From assembly GCF_025370935.1 (NCBI RefSeq), contig NC_133472.1:18842411-18906410 (forward strand): a stretch of 64,000 nucleotides of DNA, read 5' to 3'. Position 1 is the stretch's first letter. Every line of letters begins with the position of its first letter. Positions 1 to 11,482 of the stretch are shown in pieces. The stretch comes from Choristoneura fumiferana (Eukaryota > Arthropoda > Insecta > Lepidoptera > Tortricidae). The position numbers and the translations under genes were made by a program. The notes beneath the pieces were generated by a model. That model made no database searches, was not told the DNA's origin, and was given only the letters and a program-made list of their open reading frames with translations.

Positions 1-164
1 CCACGTTTACAGATTATGTGGAAACTATTTTATTTGTATGACCTCAAAGTTGAAAATTGACTGAAGGCACGCCCATCTGTCAAGTGTTAACTCCAAGTAA
101 TCGTACTGTACCGCATAGTTTCTGCCGCAAGGTTTCTAAGCTTTAGAGAGGTCATAATTGTATT

Positions 165-345
165 TTAATTGTAATTGTATTTTAATTGTAATTGTATTTT
201 AATTGTATTGTATTGTATTTTAATTATATTGTAATTGTATTGTAATTGTATTTTAATTTTAATTGTATTAAATTGTATGGGTTTAAAAAAATATATGCCT
301 AAATAAAGAAATTTATTATTATTTATTATTATTATTATTAATACA
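165..345. repeat. AT-rich low-complexity tract, LINE-tail-like
   Basis: An interrupted series of TTTTAATTGTAATTGTA words runs to about 275. It is followed by an AATAAAGAAATTTATTATT stretch and a (TTA)n run. This resembles the 3' tail of a non-LTR retrotransposon in Lepidoptera, but no coding part is present. The flanking 350-720 holds two diverged copies of a GGAACTCCTCAA segment (about 506 and 621), which also look repeat-derived. Confidence 0.5.
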
Positions 346-779
346 CTTTTAGGATACGGCCTCATAGGGACGTAGAGTTCGAAATCTAAACTAATAAAAC
401 TAGGGACTGGAGATTTGCAAACTGATATAAATATGATAATAATCCAATCATTTGGCAGTGACATCCTGCTCATCCTGGCCAAGATCGTCACCGTAGAAGG
501 GAACTCCTCAAAAGTCAATGGCACACACAAAAAAACTATACTCAATTGTTTAATTTCAATGACAATGCGTTTTTATAATAGACACCACCTAATGCTGCAG
601 CCAGGGTCGTCTGCTTATGATGGAACTCCTCAAGGATTGATAGCACAGATACGAAATTTTACATGTACGTTCAGTTTTGATGTAGGTACCCATGACTTGA
701 TGAGAGACTAAAATATATAGCTAAAAAGGTGAAATAAACTAAAATAAAAGTTTTCGGAAACTAGCTATTACTTAAGCTG

Positions 780-1535
780 TAAAGAAAGCTACATTACGCC
801 CGACTGACATAGACTACTTTTTCCAAGAAAAAATGCAAAATTTCCGCGATAAGTGAATACAAATCCGGGGCTGATTTTCAAAATTCTTTCAAAGATAGGT
901 ACATGCCTCTCATTGACAATTAAGAATGTTAAAATAGAACAAAATACTTAGTAATTCATGTCCCGCAGAAACTTTACAATTTCTCGGCATTAAAGTAGAA
1001 AAACAGTGTAGCTTTCAGTCAATGAAAGTTTTTTTGTAAATCAAACTAAAGAGTTACATCTATCCCGCGGGAACTTGGCGATTTCCCTAGATAAAAGAGG
1101 CCTGTTTCACATTACAGGGACAGCTGTGTGGCTGTGAACAGAATGCACTTATTTTTATTCTGAGAGGGAAATAATCCTATGTCGTGAACGAAGTCGCGGA
1201 CAAAAGAACCGCGTATCTAACTACTATTAACGTTTTCTAAAATTCCATATTCCATTTCAAAGTTAGCCTTGGGGACGCCTATTTTCAGCAGTGAACGTCT
1301 TTCGGCTGACATGATAATGATGATTCCAAAGTTGGTACGAATATGATTAATTATGTTGGTTAATTTTGGAATTACACAATTTGCACCATCTGTCTGAATC
1401 TAAAAAACGTCTGCCTGTATTTTTATTTCCATATAATCCTCCGAAAAATCAATCAAAATACGAAAAAAAGGATCGCAGAAAGTAAATGTATGCAACTTCA
1501 AATTTAACGCGAGTGAAGCCGCGGGAAAAAGCTAG
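780..1535 (+). repeat. Degraded Helitron-like repeat
   Basis: Degenerate tandem blocks contain 'tatcccgcgggaac'-type words and 'gaacgaagtcgcggac'. The segment ends with GTGAAGCCGCGGG and then GCTAG|T, the 3' terminus typical of lepidopteran non-autonomous Helitrons. The 5' boundary is unclear. Confidence 0.55.
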
Positions 1536-2238
1536 TCGATCTATAAAATATACGTTGGCGTTGGAGGAAACATGAAGTTTTCTCTTGAGGTGCTAGGCAC
1601 AAAAATTATACTTTTCAGAAATAAAAGTAGAAAGATGAGATGAAACTTTCTTGAATATAATTAATTATATAGTTACTGTAAAAAAACATCATAGTGGAAT
1701 CTAGTGTGTACGGTCGCGAAAAAGTCAAGAGCAATGAAAACTATCCAGATTCGTTGAAGAATAATGATTTCATTGCTCGTTGAGTGTATAAATGCAAACA
1801 CGTAAACATTCGCTTAACAATGTTAACTTAAAATAGGGCACTTAATAAAATAAGTACATGCCAATGACTGACCGAATCGTAGGTTTAAACATATAACATT
1901 ATGCGTAGTATTATGCATAATAATATTACGAGTAGGTACACTACCAGTTACGTATAGTACCATGTAGGGTTTCCTTAGGCTAGTAAAAACATAAGTATAT
2001 CACAATATTAAATCTGCTATCCAAGGTAGAACAATATCTGAAAGGTCGGAAGTCCACTTTGTAATCTGACTATCTGTCCAATAAAGATGAGACGTAAATG
2101 CTTGATCAAACACAATTTTTGTTGATTCGTGTGTCGTTTGTATGCTTAGCGGTGACCATGGACAGCCTAAGGACTTTAATGTTAGTTAAAGTTAAACACA
2201 AATTCGGTGATTCTGAGTCAGTGGAAAGGATCACGCAC
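1536..2238. other. AT-rich stretch, no gene seen
   Basis: If the exon at 2239-2299 is real, this is part of its first intron, because the gene runs leftwards. I found no convincing second exon between here and position 1, so the next exon is probably outside the window. Confidence 0.45.
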
Positions 2239-2299
2239 CTGGGTCCAGCGCGGCGGCGGCGCACACGGCGGCGAGCACCCACGCGCTGCGGCCCCACAT
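2239..2299 (-). CDS. Partial gene A: first coding exon with signal peptide
   Basis: On the minus strand an ATG at 2299 opens 20 codons reading MWGRSAWVLAAVCAAAALDP, followed by one extra base and a GTGCGT splice donor at 2238 (phase 1). The peptide has a short basic start, an alanine-rich hydrophobic core and small residues near the end, which is a classic secretory signal. The same phase-1 break just after a signal peptide is seen in genes B, C and D. A TATA-like CTATAAGT (2418-2425) and an ACAGT initiator-like site about 30 bases downstream support a real 5' end. The remaining exons lie left of the window, so the mature protein is unknown. By position and structure it could be another lipid-carrier gene, but that is inference. 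Confidence 0.5.
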
Positions 2300-2387
2300 G
2301 TTGGCTTCCCGTCCGACACTGCACTACACTCAATTCAATTCGACCGGGACGGGTCACAGTTTATCTGGCTGCAAAGTGCAACGTCAC

Positions 2388-2425
2388 ACTGTGCCTTAGT
2401 TTCTTATCGAACCCGATACTTATAG
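2388..2425 (-). promoter_or_regulatory. Candidate core promoter of gene A
   Basis: Reading the minus strand, CTATAAGT lies at 2425-2418, and an ACAGTG initiator-like site lies around 2392, at the usual spacing for a TATA box and start site. This would give a 5' leader of about 90 bases before the ATG at 2299. Confidence 0.4.
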
Positions 2426-2459
2426 CTCCCTTGCAACATTTGTTTTGTTTGTCTAATTA

Positions 2460-3590
2460 GTTAATGGATCACATCAAGTCCAAAATAGGGTTGATTGAGG
2501 ACGAGGTGCTTAGTACATACTTATATTGTTTGCTCAAACCATAATTACAGAGGCATTTAATAAAATAACTTAATGGGTGCGCTTTGTTTATATTGGCAAA
2601 TGAGTTTTTATTTTAAAAACTTGGAATCAATGTGGTTTACTCATTGTTCGACATTGACACCTGAATTCTGCTTTTAAAGTACTCACCAGGAATTAATTAA
2701 CATACATTGTAAACAGTTATCCAATTTATAACCGAATTATTTTTTCTCTTCGCTAAACATTGTCTGTATATCTATATTTTTATAATAATATACAGGATAT
2801 GATAAATTCAACTGTTGTCAAATACCGGATTATTAAATAACTACTAATAAAAGATCTGCATTCCTGAAAAAAAAAACCGTTTTTAGATAAGATAAGATAT
2901 GATTTACCTATAAGATAATTCCTTGCAACCGCTGTGGGAATCAGAACCTATTAGGGTAATTTAAAGTTACCTACGTAAAATAATGAAAGGCTGGAAGAAA
3001 GACCTCACATTACAGCGCAAATTTTAATAAAGGGAATGTGTGATAATCACCGATCCACAGAATAACTCCGTTTATCAGTCTACTGCCTACTACTATCAGA
3101 GCAGAAGAGACTTGTGCGAGATATTTAAAAAAAAAATTTGAGATTCACTCACCACAAAATAAATAAAGCGTTAAAAACGTCACAAAATTTGGCCCACCCT
3201 TGGCCAATTCGGCATACATTTGAAGGCCAGATTTTAGCCCCTCAGTATATATTTAACCGTAGTGCGGTGATCCATAGACCTTCTGAGACCTGCATCACTG
3301 CGTTCTTTGTTGTATGGTAACGGCTAAAATACATTGCAATTCTAGGGTTTTGTAGGAATCCTACAGCGGTCACTATTGGCTACTTGAATAAAAAGTTTGA
3401 TCAGGGAGTATTACTACACACGAAATTAATATTAAGTCATAATCTAACTACCAACCTAATGATAACCCATTTCAGCAAACTTAGGTAGACTATGTTTTAG
3501 TGTTCAATATTTGGTAAGATAGGATGCTGTTATAGCCTAAATTCAATTTAAAATAAAATACTTGGTATTGACGTCAATTTCTGTACAAAA
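2460..3590. other. Intergenic, no gene seen
   Basis: AT-rich DNA between the promoter of gene A and a transposon-domain remnant. Short open frames here have no recognisable motif and no convincing splice context. Confidence 0.5.
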
Positions 3591-3591
3591 T

Positions 3592-3740
3592 TTTTTTAGT
3601 TCCCGGGAACTAACCGATATGATTCTAATTTATGGTGAAGCCGGACAAAGTTGGCGGCAAGCCATAACTTTATACAGGGAGCGATTCCCAGGGAGCCATT
3701 CCAGAATCCTCGTCTTATTTAAGATTGGTATGGTAATAAC
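3592..3740 (+). pseudogene. Transposon-associated DUF4817-like HTH remnant
   Basis: The plus-strand frame reads FSSRELTDMILIYGEAGQ and then ALTLYRERFPG-type residues (observed ITLYRERFPGSHSR). This matches the general pattern of the insect DUF4817 helix-turn-helix (S.E.ADM...YGEA.GN...A..LY.ERFP...), which is usually found in mobile-element proteins. The frame is short, loses similarity after about residue 50 and has no companion transposase domain, so it is a dead fragment. Confidence 0.5.
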
Positions 3741-4522
3741 AAAAGTGGTTCAAACTCTTCAGCAAGTAGACATGGATTATGTAGGTACGTCAATCCCTTT
3801 TACGCCGTTGTGTCGCCTGCCTCGAAGTTCAAGGACGACAAATCGCTACCTCAGGCGTATAAATCGTAGTGATTAATTTTATTTTAGTATCAATTCAAAC
3901 TTATACCAAATTAAATGTCGGCTTTTATTGACAGCAAATAATCTTAAACAATAGATATCACTTGTGACGTCACGTCGGTAAGACAAGGTCTAGTGATACA
4001 TAAAAATAAATAAAAAATATTTATTTCAGACCACATATAGCATATAGGGATCCTTATTATCCATAACATTGCGTGCTGAATGAACTATTTAATAAGGAAA
4101 AACAGAATGGTAGAAAAAAAAATCTTGCCATAATGGATCATAGCACTAACACCTAGGTCTGGTTACAATTTGGGGTAATATTAAACATACATGCTGTAGA
4201 TTGAGGTTTAAGCCTTTCAATTAAACTCCATTGTTATTCCATTTAAATGTGTAGGCGTTTAAGTATAATTAATAACTTGCAACTTTACAAAAATAGGAAC
4301 TTAATTTTTAATTCATAAAATAGTACAAATGACAATGGTGGTCAGCGCATAAATGGTTCAACACATATTTTGGTCCTGACTGCTGCGCGCCTCGGTCTCG
4401 GTGGCTCACAAGCAGACGCCACTCCCGCGGGCCGGGGGCCGCGGTGTCAGGTGCGAGTGCGACGCACAGCAGACGCTGGTGCGCCACTGTGCTTCGAGCC
4501 AAACGCATAAGAAAGAAATAAC
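3741..4522. other. Intergenic / 3' flank of gene B
   Basis: AT-rich, apart from a GC-rich patch at 4377-4505 directly downstream of the gene B stop (minus strand) that is probably 3' UTR. I saw no canonical AATAAA signal that I could place with confidence. Confidence 0.4.
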
Positions 4523-7500
4523 TTAAAAATTAAAGAAATCATCTTCGTCGTAGGACGTTACACTTGTAGGGGAATCTTTTAACGACGACAACTTGAACCC
4601 TTCTTCTTGCATTTCGTCGATTCTAGGTAATTCTTGTTTAATTGTTTCCTCTACATTAATTTTGTTTAATTCTTGTTGGACTTTATCTCTAATCGGGCCT
4701 TCTAAAGCGTCCATAATTTGGTATCGTAAAAGGTTTGGTAAAACGTTCACGAATAATTCTATCACGTAATCCAAGGTACCTGCTCCATCGCAACGGACTT
4801 GAATGTTACCTATTTCTAAGTCTAAATCTCTGAATTCAGGACAGTTCCTAGTGTCCAGAGGTTGAGCTAAAACAATCCTCCCACTCACATACTCAACAGT
4901 AAATGAAGCCGTGCCAGCTTTTGTCATAAGGCCTCTAATAGCTGTCATCTCCCATTGTAAGCTGCCTGACAGCTTTTGTGTACCTATTTCAAAATCAGCT
5001 ATAACAGTGTTATTCTGCATTCTTAACGTTATGTTACCAACGCGATGAAAAGACGATATTCCCGTTATCCAGGTATTGGATAAAACTACAGTGAATACAC
5101 TCACGGTGGTATTATAATCCTTGACTTTATAAGGGTCCATGTCCATTTCTCGCACCTTTTTCCTTGCGTCTGCGATTACCATATCTAACGGAGATACCGA
5201 ATTAGGGAACTGCATGTCACCGGCTACTTGATCAAGTTTATTGTTTATTTCAGTTCTAGCCTTTGTGTAAGCTTCCTTGAGTATGTATGGTTTAATAGAA
5301 TCAAAAAGATACGCTCCCGCGGAATTAACGAGGCCTTGAAACATGCTACCAATAAAGTCAAGATTTTCAAAATTAGCTGCCATTGTACTGAAGGATATGT
5401 CGATGGCAATGTCTTGAGCCCTCAGTTTGCCTTCGCGTTCCACTCCTAAGTTGGCTTTGGCGGTGATTTTGAGTCCGGTGACGTCCACCGTGAACGGCCC
5501 GCGGGCTCTGCTCACCCACGAGGACATCGTGTAGTTTCCTCTTGCTTGCAGCTTGTCAATTAGCAACGCAGCGTTGACCTGAAAACGTTATATAAATGCA
5601 TAACATCAAAACTCTGTTACCATGTTAATGGGTGGATAACGGCATTCATTTTATGTAAGTCCCAAAATTTTGAATTCCGAATAGTGCCTAAACAAATAGG
5701 CATCAACTTTACGCCGCCGAACGTAATTGTATTAACGAAACGCATAGGACACGCCGCCTGCGTATACATATATGGCTAGGCAAGAATTTATGCTATCACG
5801 CATAACAGGTGCATTTTGCCAGAACCGTATTTAAAATTCAGCGCCCTGGGCCTTCCTGGGCCTGTTTGCCGTCCCATATAATAACCCAGTGCTAAATGTT
5901 CCTCGACAGATTGATTAAAAAGGCATAAGTACAATAAATTTTGCTGATTTCTATAAAATTAGCATTTTTATAGATACAAAATATATGATTTTACTACATA
6001 ATACATTATATCGACACCTTCTAAGTAAACCAAACCAAAAGATAATAGGTACCTATACGATTTTACAGGAGAGCAGATTAAATATAAAACTGTGTAGGTA
6101 AGTATGCATAACTTTTTTACCTATAGCGAGTGATGCTTCCATGAAATTTACGGTGAAGGGAAACATCGTGAGGAAACCGTACACACTTACGGAGAAATTC
6201 TATGGTGTGTGTGAAGTTCCCAATCCGCAATGAGCCCGCGTCGGTATTACGACTCAAGCCCTTTCATTCTGAGAGGAGGCCTGTGTCATGCACTGAGACG
6301 TATATAGGCATTTACATCTATGAAATTTTTTATTTGTATAAAATGTCTATAGAATGTCAGTTTTGTTAGTAAATTCGAAGATCCACATAGAGAAAATCAA
6401 GAATCAATATTATAGCTAAGAACTCACACCTCAGTTTATTCGAACATAATAGAAAAAGTTTAGTTTATTTTACCGTCGATTTGCGTAAGACAACCCGCTT
6501 TTTAGGGTTCCGTAGCCAAAATGTCAAAAACGGAACCCTTATAGTTTCGCCATGTCTGTCTGTCTGTCCGTCCGCGGCTTTGCTCAGGGACTATCAATGC
6601 TAGAAAGCTGTAATTTTGCACGAATGAATAAAACGATGTTTTGATGTTGAAACGATGTTTTGAAACGTTGTTTTGGTGAACTATGCCAACAAAATAGTAC
6701 AATAAAAAAAAAACAAAAAAATTTTTTTCAGTGCCTCCCATGCGTAGACGTAGTGGGGGTGTTTTATTTTTTCTCATCCAATCTTGTAGTATCGTTGGAT
6801 AGGTCTTTTAAAACCATTAGGAGGTTGCTAAAACGATTTTTCGATTCATTGATTTGTTTGCAAAATATTCAACTTTAAAGTGCAAATTTTCATTAAGATT
6901 GAGCGCCCCTCCCCCCCCCCTCCTCTAAAATCTAAACCGGTGTGTGGAAAAATTGGAAAAAATTCAGGATGGTAGTAAGTATATCACACTTTCAAGGAAT
7001 ACTATAACGGTTAAGTTTTCTTGAGAATTATTAGTAGTTTAAGAGTAAATAGCAGCCTAAACTTGGATTATTCCGTACAAAATACGAAATTCTTGGAAAA
7101 AAAATATTTGAGAGAAGTTTCCTTGCCGGTCGCGCGACCGCGTCAGGTATTCGTTTCCGATATTGCTGTCTTTATCGCTCGTGATATAAGCGCCGTCCCC
7201 CCATGCCTTCCGCAACGATGTCCGTAATTTATATCGAGATAGCTGTAGGCTTTTCAAGATTTGGGCGGTTGAATTTTGGGTTTCGTTGTCCTCATATTAT
7301 ACGAAAAGTATAGTACGGAAATCAATGATATTTTACAACTAAGATAGGTATTCATAATATTTTCTATGCCTGTGGTTTTTAGATTTTTGTAAAAATGCTT
7401 TATTAGTCTGTAATTCTCGTGCAAAGTTGACATCTTTTTTTTTGACGACTTTTGAGCTCCTGTAATTCTGATATTACACATTTATATGAAAATCTGAAAA

Positions 7501-9249
7501 ACCACAGGCATAGATAATTACGTCTAGTCCATACTTACAAAACTTCATCTATTTCTGTTGCCTAGTTTTCAAAAGAGACCGGGACTACGTTTGTATGGAG
7601 AATGGAACGAAGAGACTTCTCTTATTTTTTTCGTAATGGCTACGGAACCCTATTTTGGGCGTGTCCGACACGCTCTTGGCGGGTTTTTTATTACTCGCTC
7701 GATATTAATAACGGCAACAGGTAGTTGAAATATTCACAGAATTTTTTTTTCATATTCACTTACTTTAAAAATAAATAATTAAATAAAAATAAAAATAAGT
7801 ATTTAAGGGGTAAACGTGGTTTTTTGCCGTTTTTTGCTAATGTCTAATGTTGTATAGGTATAGAACCTTTCGTGCGGGAGTCCGACTCGCACTTGGCCGT
7901 TTTTTATTTATTTTGCCCGTGCGAAACCGGGACGGGTCGCTAGTATGATATGTTATGCCAAATTTTACTATAATCGGTTCAGTATTTAAAACAGGAAACC
8001 GAATAATCAAATAAACTCACTTTCGCGATTGCAATTTTATTAGTAAATTGAGTACTTAATTAGTAACCAGTACCACTACCATGAAATTACAGTGACCGTA
8101 CTCGATAGCGACGGAGTAAATTATTATTTGTAGAGGCGCTGTACATGTACAATTCTCCATACAAATAATTTACGCCGTCGCTACCGAGTACGGTCACTGT
8201 GAACTCATGGTAGTGGTACAAAAGTGACGAACTATGGATTTCTCTATACAAGTTTCACTCGGTCTTATCTGCTTTTCTTTGCCTTCTCGCCGCTGATTTG
8301 AGGGACTTTTTTTTACTGGTAGGTAATTAAGGAATCGTTAGAATTCCCCGAAAACAATAAGTCATTCAAATCAAATATTTAGGTAAGTATTATTATCGTA
8401 ACGAAAAGGCGTTGCGGTCAGTGTATATCTACCAGTCGCCTATACACGATACGAGTATGTACCTACTCCTCCCCTTTCGCTCACAATTCCACAGCGCTCT
8501 TATTTATTTCATAACTCTCATTTTACTTATTTATTTCTCATTGTTCAAGGGCCTAACTCTTGATAGACTTTTGCGATAGTCACTAAAATGTCAATTTAAG
8601 TAAGTACCTAAGTAGTCATTTGAGATTAACATACGCAGAGATGAAGGTAAGCGTACGCAATCAAGCAAAATTGCGTACATCCACCAACTGCGTACGTTTA
8701 CCACACTCTCATGACTCTATGTAGTACTACAAAGGTAGACCAGATAAAAACATACCTCCATTTTTCCAATTTCGGCGTCAATATGAAGTATACGAAATTT
8801 GCTTATTCCGTGAACGAGAGTATTTTTGAAGTCCATGTTGGTACCGAACGACACCGACTGCCTCATGTCGGGCACCGGGTACGGGTCCGGGATGTCCGCG
8901 CCGGGCACGCCTACCGGGTCCGGCTTCTTAAAATGCTCCAACATCTCCAGGATCAATTCGCTCATCTTTTTTTCTCCGTGTTCAAGTCGAGATTGTTCAG
9001 ATGCCTCATTAGGAGACCCTGTAGAACAAAAATTTTGTCACAATTTCCAAATGGAACACGAATTAACTTTAACTTTGCTTTCCGAGAGGTTGTTCTCAAA
9101 TAGTCAGAATGTAACTAGTTTTTTTTATATCATATTAATAAGTTCACATTCTTTAAGTATAATGTTTAAAACATTTGAAAGGGATTTGGTGACGCACCTA
9201 CGACGATGGCTATGGCCGCAGCCAGCACGAGCTCCCGGATGCGTCGCAT
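4523..9249 (-). CDS. Gene B: secreted two-domain group-7-allergen-like (TULIP) lipid-binding protein
   Basis: Three coding exons on the minus strand: 9249-9198 (signal peptide, phase-1 GTGCGT donor), 9018-8756 (GTATGT donor, phase 0) and 5578-4523 (TAA stop). Joined, they encode 456 residues. Residues 1-17 (MRRIRELVLAAAIAIVV) are a signal peptide. About 36-232 and 233-421 look like two copies of the curved BPI/JHBP-type fold of the mite group-7 allergen family. Both begin with a short helix (SELILEMLEHF; VSPLDMVIADARKKV) and both carry amphipathic beta-rich segments. The second ends with the family-like helix NVLPNLLRYQIMDALEGPI and then NKINVEE. Cys351 and Cys368 could pair in domain 2. The tail is acidic and Ser/Thr-rich. 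The family binds hydrophobic ligands outside the cell, but the ligand here is unknown. The single-domain mite proteins are about half this length. The family call rests on residue patterns recognised by eye. It differs from takeout genes C and D in lacking their paired N-terminal cysteines. Confidence 0.85.
6125..6312 (+). repeat. SINE 3' fragment
   Basis: Contains 'ggtgaagggaaacatcgtga', 'gtgtgaagttcccaatccgc' and 'ctgagaggaggcctgtg', ending in 'gacgtatataggc'. This is the body of a widespread lepidopteran tRNA-derived SINE. The tRNA-like head is missing, so it is truncated. It lies in intron 2 of gene B. A second, more complete member is at 57727-57990. Confidence 0.65.
6501..7690 (+). repeat. 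Interspersed repeat family A, long copy
   Basis: Starts TTTAGGGTTCCGTAGCCA and ends TGGCTACGGAACCCTA, then 'ttgggcgtgtccgacacgctcttggcgggtttttt', so its ends are inverted relative to each other. It contains the 'gtctgtctgtccgtccgcgg' stretch. Three other copies are in this window (20195-20860, 46471-48740, 54946-55115). Compared with 20195-20860 this copy has about 500 extra bases (about 7110-7610). There is no coding potential. Confidence 0.7.
7861..7944. repeat. Fragments of two lepidopteran repeats
   Basis: 'ttcgtgcgggagtccgactcgcacttggccg' is the end of a second common family (B), here in inverse orientation. Directly after it, 'cccgtgcgaaaccgggacgggtcgctagt' is a Helitron-type 3' end. 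Confidence 0.45.
8070..8219. repeat. 150-bp near-perfect inverted repeat (hairpin MITE)
   Basis: GTACCACTACCATGA at the left is mirrored by TCATGGTAGTGGTAC at the right. Inner arms (CAGTGACCGTACTCG... / ...CGAGTACGGTCACTG) also pair, with a short middle loop. It lies in intron 2 of gene B, about 540 bases downstream of exon 2. Confidence 0.75.
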
Positions 9250-9271
9250 GCCGAGTCCCGAGCGGCTACAC

Positions 9272-9276
9272 ACTGA
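9272..9276 (-). promoter_or_regulatory. TCAGT initiator candidate for gene B
   Basis: On the minus strand TCAGT, the arthropod initiator consensus, lies 23 bases before the ATG at 9249. A TGATAAAAG-like element is about 35 bases further upstream. This would give a very short 5' leader. Confidence 0.4.
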
Positions 9277-9539
9277 CCCGCTCGGGCCGCACTTGACGGG
9301 TCAACTTTTATCATACAACGTACAAATATATTTTACGCAAATTCAAATTTATGTATCGGACCATTATCAGTAGTACCTACTAGTTCATTGGCAAAACAAG
9401 CTACGCCAACGATTGATGTAGGAAAGTGTTTGGTCGGTTCGTTTTGTCTCATACCTAATTCCTTTTGCAACTATTTAAAAACCTACTTAAAAAGACTAAC
9501 TACTAATTCAGTCAATTTACTTAGATTGCACGGTATGGG

Positions 9540-9810
9540 AAATTTGGCAGGACAGATTGTAGTCCTTGCCGCATGGGATGTGTCCGGCCTGCAAGAGACG
9601 GGCCCGCAAGGGCAACTGGGCAGTCATGGCGTGTGCCAAGGGTACGGTGTGTTGGCCACCGTACTTGAAGGAGGAGGGGCAGGAGCATTCTTCAGTGGGG
9701 ACTGAGTGGCTACAACACCGACCGCACTCAGACACAAAATCCTGGGAAAATGGCAGCAGGCAACTACACAGTTTTAATAGTTGTCTACATTCCGGCTTCA
9801 GCATCAGATC
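9540..9810. other. Unclassified GC-rich block
   Basis: A GC-rich island in AT-rich surroundings, open in several frames on both strands. One plus-strand reading begins MPHGMCPACKRRARKGNW; a minus-strand reading is cysteine-rich (HIPCGKDYNLSCQ). I saw no matching splice sites or clear start. It begins about 290 bases upstream of gene B and is either a promoter-proximal island or a mobile-element fragment. Confidence 0.3.
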
Positions 9811-10246
9811 AGATCAGTTCGAAAAAAACATTAACTTAAAGCTTCTTCTTAGTCGTTTATCTATATTAATCACAGGTCACAGTACAAAAAAGAAGCAGTA
9901 CACCGTCTTCATACAAACGGCCGGAACGCGAGTTATTCGCTGGGTGCAAAGTAGGAGGTGGGGGAACCACGAATCGATCGCAGCGCGCGCCGTGGCCAAA
10001 CAAGAAACTTTTCGTCGGACCAACTGTCACTATTTGCTAGTGAAATTTACGTTTTCGTGCATTAATTAAGCAAAAATCTATGCATATAATAAATAAGTAA
10101 ATATGGTGTCACGAAACCTGCTGCGTAAACAATGGCAAAAACAGTGATCACAAATTCTATAAATTTCCACAAGAAAGGTGTTTTGTATGGCGTCGATGTC
10201 ACTGAAGTTTGACGAATTTCACTAAATGGCTCAGTATGAATTTATG

Positions 10247-10939
10247 GGTGTACTGCCTTTTCGGCGAAATATGTTTCGCCAAATTTCACTTAGCAACCAA
10301 CCTTTCGCCAAAGTTTAATTTGGCAAACTAATATTTGGCATAACTTTACTTCGCAATTTTTTTATTTCGCAACATTTTTACATTGCAAAATTTTACTTCA
10401 TCACACATTTATGTGGCAAATAATTATGTAGCAAATGATTGGCTTAGGCAAATAACAAATTGTCAAATAACATTTGGGCATGTTTACATTGTAAAGTTAT
10501 AGTTCAATTTGATTTGTGCGAGCGAGCGAAGCGAGCGAGCAAGACGGTTCGGAACAGAAGCGACTTGGATAGTTTAGGTTCAGAAGGCTAAGGCGGGAGC
10601 GAAGCGGAGCGTAGCTCCCGCCTTAGCCTTCGATGTTAGGTTTTTTTTATAGCAGCCAGGATAAATGACACGAGAAAAGTAGGTTGGATGCCATTCAATA
10701 AGTTTCTAAATTAAGGTAAGTATGCCAATCAATACATTTGACGAAAACATAAATGACATCTTAAAAAAAATCCAGGTAATAATTTGCATAATAATAATTT
10801 ATCGAATCATTAGTTGGGAAATGATATCAGTGCGAAACGCTGAGTTGGGAAATAACATTTCGCCTAAATAAAAATATGGGATAAATAGTTTGGGAGTTAA
10901 TAATTTGCTAAATAATTTTCGCCGATACATTAGTAAACC
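10247..10939. mobile_element. Word-repeat DNA element with 9-bp target duplication
   Basis: Flanked by an exact 9-bp direct repeat GAATTTATG (10238-10246 and 10940-10948). One end reads GGTGTACTGCCTTTTCGGCG and the other, reversed, GGTTTACTAATGTATCGGCG. The interior is a degenerate series of short words such as TTTCGCAACATTTT and TTTGGCAAA, with a GC-rich hairpin in the centre. It has no coding capacity. A second copy in inverse orientation is at 28085-29417. An 8-9 bp duplication fits Mutator- or hAT-type insertion, but no transposase is visible. Confidence 0.65.
10583..10631. repeat. Perfect 18-bp stem-loop inside the word-repeat element
   Basis: GAAGGCTAAGGCGGGAGC (10583-10600) is the exact reverse complement of 10614-10631, separated by 13 bases. 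It is preceded by a 'gcgagcgagcgaagcgagcg' run. Part of the mobile element. Confidence 0.8.
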
Positions 10940-11343
10940 GAATTTATGATCTTCACTAGTTTCTTTTACATCTTGGACATATTAGGCCAAAACTAATTGT
11001 TTTCGTTTTATTGTTGTTTGTGATTGGAAAGCGATGTCGTATACTTAGTGTTCTCGGAATCCAGTTTTATAATTAATATGACCATGTTTAACTGAAGATA
11101 CCTACACAAAAAGGCTGCATTACTAACGAGTAACGACCTACTACAGTCATAAATAATCGTCTGCAATAAGTATATATGAAATGCGTTATTCGATTAAATT
11201 TGTTTATTTTATTACTTCTCGTGAAGACAGTCATGAGAAAGTCCCGTGTCCTGAAATTAATTGATGGTGCCATTTTACACGGGAAATAAAAAAGGTCAAC
11301 GTTATTGTCGACACTATAGATTTACATGATCGAATATACTTAT

Positions 11344-11482
11344 GGGCTGTTTCAACATCTATTGATTAGTGTTAACTGACGGTTAAATGTGATGCCGTCT
11401 CCGTCTATTCGAACAAAGCAAATAGAGACGGCATCACATTTAACCGTCAGTTAACACTAATCAATGGATGGTGAAACAGCCC
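11344..11482. repeat. Hairpin MITE with about 60-bp arms
   Basis: GGGCTGTTTCAACATCTATT... is mirrored by ...GATGGTGAAACAGCCC. The arms (including GTTAACTGACGGTTAAATGT) are almost perfectly complementary around a short spacer. Noncoding. This is a family I recognise as abundant in lepidopteran genomes. Confidence 0.8.

Noticed and set aside
2098..2460. 120-codon plus-strand frame with an RRRRTRRRAPTR stretch
   Set aside because: Shadow of the GC-rich minus-strand signal-peptide exon.
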